Source: JALORV01 sp035498175 (GTDB lineage Bacteria; Pseudomonadota; Gammaproteobacteria; Burkholderiales; Burkholderiaceae_F). From it: a DNA stretch of 64,000 nucleotides. The stretch spans positions 9,127 through 73,126 of the forward strand of contig DATKAJ010000031.1 of the NCBI GenBank assembly GCA_035498175.1. Reading direction: 5' to 3'. The notes below the pieces were generated by a model that was given only the letters and a program-made list of their open reading frames with translations, was not told the DNA's origin and searched no databases. The first letter of the stretch is position 1; every line of letters starts with the position of its first letter. Positions 36,260 through 44,684 of this stretch are shown in pieces. A program made the position numbers and the translations under genes.

Positions 36260-37759
36260 ATGGGGAAGATCACCGGCTTCATGGAATATCAGCGGCTCGA
36301 AGAAGCCGCGGAGGCACCGCAGGCGCGCAAACAGCACTGGCGCGAGTTCATCACGCATCTGAACGACGAACAGGCTTCGGTGCAGGCGGCGCGCTGCATG
36401 GACTGCGGCATTCCCTTCTGCAACAACGGCTGTCCGGTCAACAACATCATTCCGGACTTCAACGATCTCGTTTACCGCCAGGACTGGAAGGCCGCGCTCG
36501 AGGTCCTGCACGCGACCAACAATTTTCCCGAGTTCACCGGCCGCGTCTGCCCGGCGCCGTGCGAGGCGGCGTGCACGCTGAACATCGAGGACGTGCCGGT
36601 TGGAATCAAGTCGATCGAGCACAAGATCATCGACAAGGGCTGGGAGGAAGGCTGGGTCGTGCCGCAGCCGCCAAGGGCGGGCAGCGGAAAGCGCGTGGCA
36701 GTCATTGGCAGTGGCCCGGCGGGCCTCGCGGCCGCGCAGCAGCTGGCGCGTGCCGGACACGACGTGACGGTGTTCGAGAAGAATGATCGCATCGGCGGCC
36801 TCCTGCGCTACGGCATCCCGGACTTCAAGATGGAGAAGTCGCACATCGACCGTCGCATCGAACAGATGCAGGCCGAGGGAGTGACCTTTCGCACAGGGAC
36901 TCTGGTTTCCAGATCCGATCTCGGCAGCGGTATCACCAACTGGTCGACGGCCACTGTCGACCCGCAGCAGCTGATACAGGAGTACGACGCGATCGTGCTT
37001 GCGGGCGGCGCCGAGCAGTCGCGCGACCTTCCGGTGCCTGGCCGCGAGCTCAAGGGGATCCATTTCGCGATGGAGTTCCTGCCGCAGCAGAACAAGGTCG
37101 TCGCGGGCGATCCGGTAGCCGGCCAGATCCTGGCGACCGGCAAGCATGTCGTCGTCATCGGCGGGGGCGACACCGGCTCCGACTGCGTCGGCACTTCGAA
37201 CCGTCATGGCGCCAGGTCCGTCACGCAGTTTGAACTGCTGCCGCAGCCGCCGGCGAAGGAGAACAAGTCGCTGACGTGGCCCTACTGGCCGATCAAGCTG
37301 CGCACTTCGAGTTCGCACGAGGAGGGCGCGCAGCGCGACTGGGCGGTGACGACAAAGCGGTTTGTCGGCGACAGCGAGGGCCGGGTGCGCGCCCTGGTTG
37401 CCGCGCGCGTCGAATGGCAGAAGGACGCGGTGAGCGGCGCGATGAAGATGGTCGAAGTCCCGGGCAGCGAGTTCGAACTGCCGGCCGAACTCGTCCTGTT
37501 CGCGATGGGCTTCGTGTCGCCGTCAGCCGCGGTACTCGATGCCTTCGGGGTGGACAAGGACGCGCGCGGCAATGCGCGCGCCGCGACCGACGAAGCGCGC
37601 GGCGGCCCGCGTCCCTATGCGACCAATGTCGCGAAGGTCTTCGCTGCCGGTGACATGCGGCGCGGCCAGAGCCTCGTCGTGTGGGCGATCAGGGAGGGCC
37701 GCCAGTGCGCGAGAGCGGTCGACGAGTTCCTGATGGGAGTGTCGACCCTCCCGCGCTGA
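36260..37759 (+). CDS. gltD: Glutamate synthase (NADPH) small subunit
   Basis: GltD passes electrons from NADPH through FAD and 4Fe-4S clusters to GltB. The product is 499 residues. Cysteine motifs near the N-terminus are CMDCGIPFCNNGCPVNN and VCPAPCEAACTL. The FAD site is VAVIGSGPAGLAAAQQLARAG, and the NADPH site is VVVIGGGDTGSDCVG. The C-terminus has VFAAGDMRRGQSLVVWAI. It forms an operon with gltB. No T-rich terminator is seen in the 203 bp after it. Confidence 0.97.
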   Translation: MGKITGFMEYQRLEEAAEAPQARKQHWREFITHLNDEQASVQAARCMDCGIPFCNNGCPVNNIIPDFNDLVYRQDWKAALEVLHATNNFPEFTGRVCPAPCEAACTLNIEDVPVGIKSIEHKIIDKGWEEGWVVPQPPRAGSGKRVAVIGSGPAGLAAAQQLARAGHDVTVFEKNDRIGGLLRYGIPDFKMEKSHIDRRIEQMQAEGVTFRTGTLVSRSDLGSGITNWSTATVDPQQLIQEYDAIVLAGGAEQSRDLPVPGRELKGIHFAMEFLPQQNKVVAGDPVAGQILATGKHVVVIGGGDTGSDCVGTSNRHGARSVTQFELLPQPPAKENKSLTWPYWPIKLRTSSSHEEGAQRDWAVTTKRFVGDSEGRVRALVAARVEWQKDAVSGAMKMVEVPGSEFELPAELVLFAMGFVSPSAAVLDAFGVDKDARGNARAATDEARGGPRPYATNVAKVFAAGDMRRGQSLVVWAIREGRQCARAVDEFLMGVSTLPR

Positions 37760-37858
37760 TCCCTGTCCGCTGGCGCGAAGGCGCTCTCGCCGATCTTTGA
37801 GGCCAGTCAATTCGGAGCCGTGTTGCCCGCCTAGGTGGAAGGAGGTGTGAATGGTTCG

Positions 37859-37879
37859 CACTGGGTTCTTCGCCCAGTG
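37859..37879 (+). other. Hairpin in the gltD-thioesterase spacer
   Basis: CACTGGG (37859-37865) pairs with CCCAGTG (37873-37879). No T run follows. It may mark the 3' end of the gltBD mRNA or be without function. Confidence 0.3.
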
Positions 37880-37962
37880 CCGGGGGGCATCATGAGGCGC
37901 TCAAGGGCGGGATCGTTGGGCGGGGCCGTCGACCCCGTCTTGGCGCGCGCTAAGCTCGCGGG

Positions 37963-38457
37963 GTGCCGCGCATCTTCCACAAATCGCTCGTCGTCGGTCG
38001 TGAATCGATCGACGCTGTGGGTCACGTCAACAACCGCGAATACCTGCGCTGGATGGAGGAGATCGCGGTGGAGCATTCGGCCGCGCAGGGCTGGCCGATG
38101 GAACGCTATTTCGCCGAGCGCACGGCGTGGGTCGCCGCCAGCCATTTCATCGAGTACCTGCGGCCGGCGTTGCAGGGCGACGCCATCGACGTCTACACGT
38201 GGATCACGCGCTGGAGCGAGCGCGACTGCCTGCGCCGCTACGCGGTTATTCGCGCCCGCAAGCTGCTGGCGCGCGGCGAAACGAACTGGACCTTTGTCGA
38301 CCTCGACTCGGGCCGTGCACGCGCGATCCCCGAGTCGGTGCTCGGCGCATTCGCGGTCGTTGCCGAAGACGACGATGAACTGCGCGCGCTCCGACTCTTC
38401 CGTTCTCGTCGCGCGGGAGCGTCCGCGGCCATCGACGTTCGGTCGCCTGGGGGCTGA
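37963..38457 (+). CDS. Acyl-CoA thioesterase, hotdog fold (4-hydroxybenzoyl-CoA thioesterase family)
   Basis: The product is 164 residues from a GTG at 37963. It has the hotdog-family motif with the catalytic aspartate, ESIDAVGHVNNREYLRWME (D17 region), followed by a long helix and the AASHFIEYLRPALQGD sheet. Proteins of this type hydrolyse acyl-CoA or acyl-ACP thioesters; the substrate is not evident. A TAAGCT at 37951-37956 immediately precedes the start codon, so the mRNA may be leaderless. No ribosome-binding site is seen. Confidence 0.82.
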   Translation: MPRIFHKSLVVGRESIDAVGHVNNREYLRWMEEIAVEHSAAQGWPMERYFAERTAWVAASHFIEYLRPALQGDAIDVYTWITRWSERDCLRRYAVIRARKLLARGETNWTFVDLDSGRARAIPESVLGAFAVVAEDDDELRALRLFRSRRAGASAAIDVRSPGG

Positions 38458-38525
38458 CTGGTAGCCTACGGCCCCGGCTGGACATGCGTCCGCCGCCGAT
38501 CACTCGAACAACGGAAGGGATCACG

Positions 38526-39371
38526 ATGCTGAAACTGCTCGCAGCGGTGTGCGTGCTGCTCCTCGCCTTTGGCGCTGCAGCCCAGGAAACCGGCACGCTG
38601 AAGAAGATCAAGAACGCGAAGTCGATCGCTCTCGGCTACCGCGCCGACTCACCGCCGTTTTCGTTCACCGGGCCGGATGGTCAGCCCGCCGGATACTCGG
38701 TCGATCTGTGCAAGCGCATCGCAGCGAGCGTCGAGCGCACGCTCGGCGGAACGATCGCGGTCAAGTGGGTCCAGGTCACCGCTGCGAATCGCTTCGAACA
38801 GGTGGCCAACGGCAATGTGGACCTCGAATGCGGTAACACCACGGTGACGCTCGGCCGGCAGGAGCGATTCGACTTCTCGAACCTGACCTTCATCGACGGC
38901 GGCGCCGTGCTGGTTCTGACTGAATCGAAACTTGTCCGCCTCGGCGATTTCGCCGGCAAGACCATCGGCGTGAAGCCGGGGACGACGACCGAGACGGCAC
39001 TGAAGGCAGCGCTGAAGGAACGACTGATCGACGCAAAGGTGGCCAACGTCAAGGACGACGCTGAGGCGATTGCGGCGTTGAACGACAGGCGCATCGACGG
39101 CTATGCGGCGGACCGAGTGGTGCTGGTCGGCAACGTGATCAAGGCGCAGTCCGACGTGAAGTACACGCTGGTGCAGGATGAATTCTCGTTCGAGCCCTAC
39201 GCCCTGGTGATGCGTCGTGACGCGGACTTCCGGCTGGCAGTCAACCGCGCGCTGTCGCAGATCTACCGCAGTGGTGCGATATCGGACATCTTCAATCGCT
39301 GGCTGGCGCCGCTCGGCAAGCCGGGACCGCTGCTTTCGGCCATGTACTACCTGAACACGATTCCCGAGTGA
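38526..39371 (+). CDS. Amino-acid ABC transporter substrate-binding protein
   Basis: The product is 281 residues from the ATG at 38526 with GGAAGGGA upstream. A signal peptide is cleaved near A19. The mature protein is a family 3 solute-binding protein: LGYRADSPPFSF, GYSVDLCKRIA, VDLECGNTTVTLGRQERFDFS and KTIGVKPGTTTETAL. The nearest subgroup binds glutamate/aspartate or other polar amino acids. No permease or ATPase genes for amino-acid import lie next to it, so it is an orphan binding protein here. Confidence 0.88.
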   Translation: MLKLLAAVCVLLLAFGAAAQETGTLKKIKNAKSIALGYRADSPPFSFTGPDGQPAGYSVDLCKRIAASVERTLGGTIAVKWVQVTAANRFEQVANGNVDLECGNTTVTLGRQERFDFSNLTFIDGGAVLVLTESKLVRLGDFAGKTIGVKPGTTTETALKAALKERLIDAKVANVKDDAEAIAALNDRRIDGYAADRVVLVGNVIKAQSDVKYTLVQDEFSFEPYALVMRRDADFRLAVNRALSQIYRSGAISDIFNRWLAPLGKPGPLLSAMYYLNTIPE

Positions 39372-39426
39372 CCCGTCGGTCCGGCGACAACGGTCACCCT
39401 TCAGACCGTGATACCTGCTGGCGCTG

Positions 39427-39461
39427 CCACGCCGGTCCCGCAGATGCGGGCACCGGCGTGG
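39427..39461 (+). other. Strong hairpin between the binding-protein gene and mlaF
   Basis: CCACGCCGGT (39427-39436) pairs with ACCGGCGTGG (39452-39461), with an inner CCCGC/GCGGG stem (39437-39441 with 39446-39450) and an AGAT loop. The total is 15 base pairs with one unpaired C. No T run follows. It may mark the 3' end of the upstream mRNA. Confidence 0.5.
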
Positions 39462-39546
39462 TGCAATCCCGCTGAACGTGGGATCAGCCCGGCGCAGTGT
39501 GGAAAAGGCGGTGCTTAACCCCGCGATCTGCCCCGTACCCTCGTGC

Positions 39547-39578
39547 GACAATCCGCGGCCGCCGTTTTTGGGCCGCGG
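39547..39578 (+). promoter_or_regulatory. Possible mla promoter element with adjoining palindrome
   Basis: A -10-like GACAAT at 39547-39552 is directly followed by CCGCGGCC (39553-39560) and GGCCGCGG (39571-39578), a perfect 8 bp inverted repeat around the expected transcription start. No good -35 is seen. mlaF starts 33 bp after the palindrome. Confidence 0.3.
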
Positions 39579-39610
39579 TCATAACCGGCCCGCGGCATGC
39601 GCTGATCCCG

Positions 39611-40426
39611 ATGGCCCAGACCTACATCCCCGACGCGCTCGTCGCGATCGATCAGATGACGTTCGGTTACGACCGACGTTTGGTGCTGTCGGACATTTCG
39701 ATGGTGTTCCCGCGCGGCAAAGTGATCGCCATCATGGGCGGATCCGGCTGCGGCAAGACGACGTTGCTGCGCTTGATCGGCGGCGTGCTGACGCCGGAGA
39801 AGGGGACGATCACATTCGACGGCGCGCCGGTGGATCCGCACGACCGCGAATCGCTGTATGCCCTGCGGCGGCGGGTGGGGATGCTGTTCCAGTTCGGTGC
39901 GCTGTTCACTGATCTGACGGTGTTCGACAACGTCGCTTTCCCGCTGCGGGAACACACGCGCCTGCCGGAAGCGATGATCCGCGATCTCGTGCTGATGAAG
40001 CTCAACGCGGTCGGCCTGCGTGGTGCTGCGTATCTCAAGCCTGCGGACCTGTCGGGAGGCATGGCGCGCCGCGTCGCTCTGGCGCGCGCAATTGCGCTCG
40101 ACCCGGATCTGATCATGTACGACGAACCGTTCGCCGGTCTCGATCCCATTTCGCTTGGTGTGGCTGCCAACCTGATCCGGCGCCTCAACGACGCGACCGG
40201 CGCCACGTCGCTGGTCGTATCCCACGATGTACACGAGTGCTTCCTGATCAGCGATTACGCCTACGTGATCTCGGGCGGCCGCATCGTTGGCCATGGCACG
40301 CCCAGGGAAGTGGAAAACTCCGACGACCCGGAAGTCCGCCAGTTCATCCGTGGCGAGCCTGACGGTCCAGTCCGGTTCCATTACCCGGCGCGCGAATACG
40401 CCGAAGATCTCGGCCTGCGTCGATGA
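39611..40426 (+). CDS. mlaF: Phospholipid ABC transporter ATP-binding protein MlaF
   Basis: MlaF is the ATPase of the MlaFEDB complex, which moves phospholipids between periplasmic MlaC and the inner membrane. The product is 271 residues from the ATG at 39611. Motifs are Walker A GGSGCGKTT, VGMLFQFGALFTDLTVFDNVAFPLRE (typical of MlaF/MCE ATPases), the signature LSGGMARRVALARAI, and Walker B DEPFAGLDP. It overlaps mlaE by 4 bp. Confidence 0.95.
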   Translation: MAQTYIPDALVAIDQMTFGYDRRLVLSDISMVFPRGKVIAIMGGSGCGKTTLLRLIGGVLTPEKGTITFDGAPVDPHDRESLYALRRRVGMLFQFGALFTDLTVFDNVAFPLREHTRLPEAMIRDLVLMKLNAVGLRGAAYLKPADLSGGMARRVALARAIALDPDLIMYDEPFAGLDPISLGVAANLIRRLNDATGATSLVVSHDVHECFLISDYAYVISGGRIVGHGTPREVENSDDPEVRQFIRGEPDGPVRFHYPAREYAEDLGLRR

Positions 40427-41214
40427 CGGCCTCGAACCTGCTCCCCGCGCTCGGCCGCCGTGCAATCAACCTGCTGCAGCGGCTCGGGCACAGCGCGTTC
40501 TTCCTTCTCGACCTGGTGCGCAACACACCGACCGCGTTGCGGCGCTTCTACCTGGTCATTGCGCAGGTCCATGCGATCGGCAACTACTCGCTGGTCATCA
40601 TTGCCGCTTCGGGCCTGGCGGTCGGCTTCGTGCTGGCACTGCAGGGCTACTACACGCTGTCGCGCTATGGCGCGGCGGAGTCGCTTGGCCTGCTGGTTGC
40701 GCTGTCGCTGGTGCGCGAACTCGGTCCGGTCGTGACCGGCCTGCTGTTCGCCGGACGCGCGGGCACGTCGCTGACGGCCGAGATCGGGCTGATGAAGGCC
40801 GGCGAGCAACTCGCCGCGATGGAGATGATGGCCGTGGACCCGAAGTCGCGCGTGCTCGCGCCGCGCTTCGTCGCTGGAGCAATCTCGATGCCGCTGCTCG
40901 CGGCAATATTCTCGGCGGTCGGCATCATGGGAGGTTACGTCGTCGGCGTGCTGATGATCGGCATCGATCCCGGCGCGTTCTGGTCGCAGATGCAGAGCGG
41001 TGTCGACGTCTGGGACGACGTGGGCAACGGCATCATCAAGAGCGTGGTCTTCGGCGTCGCCTGCACCTTCATCGCGCTGTACCAGGGCTATGAAGCCGAG
41101 GCAACGCCGGAGGGCGTATCGCAGGCGACCACACGCACGGTGGTCATCTCTTCGCTCGCGGTGCTGGGACTCGATTTCGTACTGACCGCATTGATGTTCA
41201 GCACGCCGCGCTAG
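40423..41214 (+). CDS. mlaE: Phospholipid ABC transporter permease MlaE
   Basis: MlaE is the membrane subunit of the Mla transporter. The product is 263 residues with five to six hydrophobic segments. Family segments include VRNTPTALRRFY, VRELGPVVTGLLFAGRAG, IGLMKAGEQLAAMEMMAVDP and KSVVFGVACTFIALYQGYEA. It lies between mlaF (4 bp overlap) and mlaD (23 bp gap). Confidence 0.95.
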   Translation: MTASNLLPALGRRAINLLQRLGHSAFFLLDLVRNTPTALRRFYLVIAQVHAIGNYSLVIIAASGLAVGFVLALQGYYTLSRYGAAESLGLLVALSLVRELGPVVTGLLFAGRAGTSLTAEIGLMKAGEQLAAMEMMAVDPKSRVLAPRFVAGAISMPLLAAIFSAVGIMGGYVVGVLMIGIDPGAFWSQMQSGVDVWDDVGNGIIKSVVFGVACTFIALYQGYEAEATPEGVSQATTRTVVISSLAVLGLDFVLTALMFSTPR

Positions 41215-41237
41215 CGGAATGCTGCAGGAGTCGCTCG

Positions 41238-41708
41238 ATGGGACGCAAGGGAATCGAAACACTGGTCGGGGTCTTCGTGCTGCTGGGCCTGCTTGGAGTC
41301 GTCTTTCTCGCGTTGAAGGCGGCCAATCTCGCCAGCTTCAGCACCGGTCCCACGTATGCGATCACCGCCCGATTCGACAATATCGGCGGCCTGAAGGTCC
41401 GCGCGCCGGTGAAGAGCGCCGGTGTCACGGTCGGCCGTGTGACGGCGATCGCACTCGATCCGCAGACTTACCAGGGGCGGGTCACGATGGAACTCGATGC
41501 GAACGTGAAGTTTCCGACCGACACCTCGGCCAAGATCCTCACTGCCGGACTGCTTGGCGACCAGTACATCGGGCTCGAGCCGGGCGGGTCTGACAAGAGC
41601 CTCGGCTCCGGCGACCAGATCAGGATGACGCAGTCGGCCGTCGTCCTCGAAAACCTGATCGGTCAGTTCCTCTACAACAAGGCCGCCGAAGGCGCTGAAA
41701 AGAAGTAA
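41238..41708 (+). CDS. mlaD: MCE-domain phospholipid-binding protein MlaD
   Basis: MlaD is membrane-anchored by one N-terminal helix (about 8-25) and forms a hexameric MCE ring in the periplasm. The product is 156 residues. The MCE domain has YAITARFDNIGGLKVRAPVKSAGVTVG and the ILTAGLLGDQYIGLEPGG segment; a hydrophobic C-terminal stretch follows. The start MGRKGIETLVGVFVLLG is typical. It is preceded by CAGGAGTCG. Confidence 0.95.
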   Translation: MGRKGIETLVGVFVLLGLLGVVFLALKAANLASFSTGPTYAITARFDNIGGLKVRAPVKSAGVTVGRVTAIALDPQTYQGRVTMELDANVKFPTDTSAKILTAGLLGDQYIGLEPGGSDKSLGSGDQIRMTQSAVVLENLIGQFLYNKAAEGAEKK

Positions 41709-41716
41709 GGGCGGGA

Positions 41717-42556
41717 GTGCGGTTGCCGCAGTTGATCATGGACCTCCGAATGCGTCGCGTCGCATGTCTCGCTGTGCTGGTGGCAGGGCTCGCGGGCTGC
41801 GCAACCATCCCCCCAAATGCGGGGCAGGACCCGCGCGATCCCTGGGAGAAGTTCAACCGCAACGTCTTTGCCTTCAACGACGGCTTCGACGCAGCCATCC
41901 TGAAGCCCCTGGCCGAGCTGTATTCCAAGCTCCCCAACGGGATCCGCGATTGCCTGTCGAACGCGTTCCTGAACCTGCGCGGACCGTCGACCGCGATCAA
42001 CAACACGCTCCAGGGCAAGCCGGCCGAAGGCCTGTCTGACCTCGGCCGCTTCGCGATCAATACCACCGTTGGGATCGTCGGGTGTTTCGACGTGGCGAGC
42101 CGGCTCGGCCTCGAACAGCACCGTGAAGACTTCGGCCAGACGCTCGGCGTGTGGGGCTTCGGTCCGGGTCCGTATCTCGTGATCCCGATCTTTGGGCCCA
42201 GCAGCGTGCGGGACGCGGCCGGCATCTACCTCGTCGAGCCCTTTCTCGATCTGAATTTCTACATCAACTATCCGGGCATCGAATACTCCGTGTTTGCACT
42301 GCGCGTGGTCAACGAACGAGCCCAGCTCCTGCCGGCCGACCGGCTGATACGCGAGGCGGCGCTCGATCGATACACTTTCATCCGCGATGGTTACCTGCAG
42401 CGCAGGCGTAGCCTCGTTTACGACGGTAATCCACCGCCTGAGCCGGAAGTGGACAAGGACGAGGACGATGCCGAACCGGAGAAGGCTCCTTCAGCCGAGC
42501 CGGAACCGGGTGCACCGTCCGTCGAGCCGGGCGTTAAGCCATCAGGCGAAGAGTGA
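41717..42556 (+). CDS. mlaA: Outer-membrane lipoprotein MlaA (VacJ)
   Basis: MlaA removes phospholipids from the outer leaflet of the outer membrane and hands them to MlaC. The frame from the GTG at 41717 (after AAGGGCGGGAG) encodes 279 residues; ATGs at 41738 and 41750 are alternatives, the last giving the most compact lipoprotein signal (MRRVACLAVLVAGLAGC). The core has DPWEKFNRNVFAFND, NFYINYPGIEYSVFALR and the GFGPGPYLVIP segment. The last ~45 residues are an acidic, proline-rich tail. In E. coli mlaA is unlinked to the other mla genes; here it lies inside the operon. Confidence 0.93.
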   Translation: MRLPQLIMDLRMRRVACLAVLVAGLAGCATIPPNAGQDPRDPWEKFNRNVFAFNDGFDAAILKPLAELYSKLPNGIRDCLSNAFLNLRGPSTAINNTLQGKPAEGLSDLGRFAINTTVGIVGCFDVASRLGLEQHREDFGQTLGVWGFGPGPYLVIPIFGPSSVRDAAGIYLVEPFLDLNFYINYPGIEYSVFALRVVNERAQLLPADRLIREAALDRYTFIRDGYLQRRRSLVYDGNPPPEPEVDKDEDDAEPEKAPSAEPEPGAPSVEPGVKPSGEE

Positions 42557-42621
42557 TGCAAACGCCATGTCGCTGCGCGGCTGACAGCTGGTCGATCTGG
42601 CCGCGCAACCTGGAGTCCCTG

Positions 42622-43254
42622 ATGCAGAAGTTGCTGAGAATCGTGATGCTGACCGCCGCGGCACTGTTGCCCGCCGGCACCGCATGGTCGCAGGTCTCCA
42701 CCGCCGCGCCCGACACGATGGTGCGCGACCTGACGACCGAGGTGCTCGACGCCATCCGCGCCGACCAGAGCATCGCCGGCGGCGATCTAAGCCGCGTGCA
42801 GAAGCTGGTGGACGAGAAGATCCTGCCCTACGTCGACTTCCAGAAGATGACGCAGCTCGCCGTAGGGCGTGGCTGGCGCAGCGCCACGCCCGAGCAGCGG
42901 ACTGCGCTGACGCGTGAATTCCGTACGCTGCTCGTACGGACCTACAGCGGTGCGCTGTCGCAGGTGAAGGATCACAAGGTGCAGATGAAGCCGTTCCGCG
43001 CGCAGCCGAACGATGCCGACGTCGTCGTCCGCACGAGTGTGGTGCCATCACGCGGCGAACCCATTCAGCTCGACTACCGCCTCGAGAAGCTGGAATCCGG
43101 CTGGAAGATCTACGACGTCAACGTGCTCGGTGTCTGGCTGGTCGAAAATTACAAGACTCAGTTCGCGGGTGAAATCAATGCGGGCGGCGTCGACGGCCTG
43201 ATCAAGTCGTTGACCGACCGCAACCGCCAGCTCGCCGAAGCCAAGAAGGCCTGA
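42622..43254 (+). CDS. mlaC: Periplasmic phospholipid carrier MlaC
   Basis: MlaC ferries phospholipids between MlaA and MlaFEDB. The product is 210 residues from the ATG at 42622 (TGGAG ribosome-binding site). A signal peptide ends near residue 23 (AGTAWS). The family segments are VDEKILPYVDFQKMTQLAVGRGWR, FRTLLVRTYSGALSQ and GWKIYDVNVLGVWLVENYK. It is followed 6 bp later by mlaB. Confidence 0.95.
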   Translation: MQKLLRIVMLTAAALLPAGTAWSQVSTAAPDTMVRDLTTEVLDAIRADQSIAGGDLSRVQKLVDEKILPYVDFQKMTQLAVGRGWRSATPEQRTALTREFRTLLVRTYSGALSQVKDHKVQMKPFRAQPNDADVVVRTSVVPSRGEPIQLDYRLEKLESGWKIYDVNVLGVWLVENYKTQFAGEINAGGVDGLIKSLTDRNRQLAEAKKA

Positions 43255-43260
43255 GCCGAG

Positions 43261-43533
43261 ATGCGGGTCGAGGCGCGCGAGATCGCCATGGCCAACGCGG
43301 CCGAGCTGACGGTCGCGGGCCGCGCGGCCATTGCCCAGGGCGATCCGGTGTTCGACCTCAGCGCCGTCGCGCGCTGCGATTCTTCAGCCGTGGCGATGCT
43401 GCTCGACTGGCAACGCGAAGCCGCGGCGCGCGGTGTGAAGCTGCAAGTGACCGGCATACCCTCCGGACTGGTCAGCCTAGCCGAGGTCTACGGCGTCACT
43501 GCGCTGCTGCCAGCGCTGCCTCCGAACGTCTGA
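43261..43533 (+). CDS. mlaB: STAS-domain protein MlaB
   Basis: MlaB is a small cytoplasmic STAS protein that stabilises the MlaFE transporter. The product is 90 residues with FDLSAVARCDSSAVAMLLDWQREA, the STAS core, including the conserved Asp-Ser-Ser at the helix start. It is the last gene of the mlaFEDACB set. A new promoter-like element follows before the next ABC gene. Confidence 0.92.
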   Translation: MRVEAREIAMANAAELTVAGRAAIAQGDPVFDLSAVARCDSSAVAMLLDWQREAAARGVKLQVTGIPSGLVSLAEVYGVTALLPALPPNV

Positions 43534-43556
43534 CGCGCAACGCCGGAAGCGCGCGG

Positions 43557-43584
43557 CGAGGAACCTATAATCCGCAATTCCTCG
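43557..43584 (+). promoter_or_regulatory. Promoter-like TATAAT framed by an inverted repeat
   Basis: A perfect TATAAT lies at 43566-43571. It is framed by CGAGGAA (43557-43563) and TTCCTCG (43578-43584), a perfect 7 bp inverted repeat. No strong -35 is visible. A repressor bound to the repeat would cover the -10. The start codon of the ABC ATPase is 33 bp downstream. Confidence 0.45.
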
Positions 43585-43617
43585 TCGAGGCCGTCGGGCA
43601 CTTCGACGCCCGCCGCC

Positions 43618-44544
43618 GTGACAGCCGCCATCCAGGTTACCTCCGTCTCCAAGCGCTACGGCTCGCTCGTGGCGCTGGATGCAGTCGACCTGCGGATCGA
43701 GTCGGGCGAATTCTTCGGATTGCTGGGTCCCAACGGTGCGGGCAAGACGACGCTGATCTCGATCGTCGCGGGACTCGTGCGCGCCACGGCCGGGCGCGTC
43801 GCGATCATGGGTCACGACGTCGTCGACGACTTCCGCGCAGCTCGCCTGGCCGTCGGAGTTGTGCCGCAGGAGCTCGCCTTCGACCCGTTCTTCACGGTCC
43901 GCGAGACGCTCACCTTCCAGTCGGGCTATTTCGGACTGCGTCACAACGCCGCCTGGATCGACGAGGTGCTTGCAAATCTTGGACTGGCGGGCAAGGCCGA
44001 CGCGAACACGCGCGCGCTCTCGGGCGGCATGAAGCGCCGGCTGCTCGTCGCGCAGGCCCTGGTCCATAAGCCGCCAGTGATTGTCCTCGACGAGCCAACC
44101 GCGGGCGTCGACGTCGAGCTGCGCCAGACGCTCTGGCAGTTCATCCGCCGACTCAACCGCGAGGGCCACACGATCGTGCTGACCACGCACTATCTCGAGG
44201 AAGCACAGGCCCTTTGCGAACGGATCGCGATGCTCAAGGCGGGTCGCATCGTTGCACTCGACACGACGCGCGCGCTGCTGGCGCATCTCGCCGGCCTGCA
44301 GCTGACGATGCGGCCACGCGGAACGCCGCCGCCGTCGGTGCTGGCGCACCGAATCGGCGAGCGCGACGGCGTGCTGACGCTGCGGCTGGCCGACGCCGCT
44401 GGCGTGGCCCGCGTGCTGTCCGAATGCGCCGCGGCGGGCTGCGTCGTCGAAGACCTTGAAGTGGGACACGCAGATCTCGAGGACGTGTTCCTGCAGTTGA
44501 TGTCCGAGCACCCGTGGGCGGCGATGGAGCTTGTCGGCGCATGA
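43618..44544 (+). CDS. ABC exporter ATP-binding protein (YadG-like)
   Basis: The product is 308 residues from a GTG at 43618. It has Walker A GPNGAGKTTL, VVPQELAFDPFFTVRETL, the signature LSGGMKRRLLVAQAL, Walker B DEPTAGVDVE and the switch His in VLTTHYLEEAQ, followed by a ~90-residue C-terminal domain. It resembles YadG of the YadGH pair. The partner permease lies 136 bp downstream, with a tiny coupled ORF between them. The substrate is unknown. Confidence 0.9.
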   Translation: MTAAIQVTSVSKRYGSLVALDAVDLRIESGEFFGLLGPNGAGKTTLISIVAGLVRATAGRVAIMGHDVVDDFRAARLAVGVVPQELAFDPFFTVRETLTFQSGYFGLRHNAAWIDEVLANLGLAGKADANTRALSGGMKRRLLVAQALVHKPPVIVLDEPTAGVDVELRQTLWQFIRRLNREGHTIVLTTHYLEEAQALCERIAMLKAGRIVALDTTRALLAHLAGLQLTMRPRGTPPPSVLAHRIGERDGVLTLRLADAAGVARVLSECAAAGCVVEDLEVGHADLEDVFLQLMSEHPWAAMELVGA

Positions 44545-44684
44545 ACGCACTGCCAGGCGCCTCTCGGCGCGGTGTACAGGCCGCGGCGGCGATGTGGCCG
44601 CGACGGCACACCGGCGCCGACGCGATTTCGGCGCTCATTCGCAGCCGAGCTCGATCCGCAGCGCGCGGCGCGGGGGTTCGATGA
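44541..44684 (+). CDS. Very small ORF coupled to both ABC exporter genes
   Basis: An ATG-initiated frame of 47 codons fills the gap between the YadG-like ATPase and the YadH-like permease. Its ATG overlaps the ATPase stop (ATGA), and its TGA overlaps the permease ATG in the same way. The peptide is Arg- and Ala-rich (10 Arg in 47), with no membrane segment. I do not recognise it. It may be a true small protein, a translational-coupling relay, or chance. Upstream signals for the permease are weak (GGGGG), which would fit a coupling role. Confidence 0.35.
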   Translation: MNALPGASRRGVQAAAAMWPRRHTGADAISALIRSRARSAARGAGVR

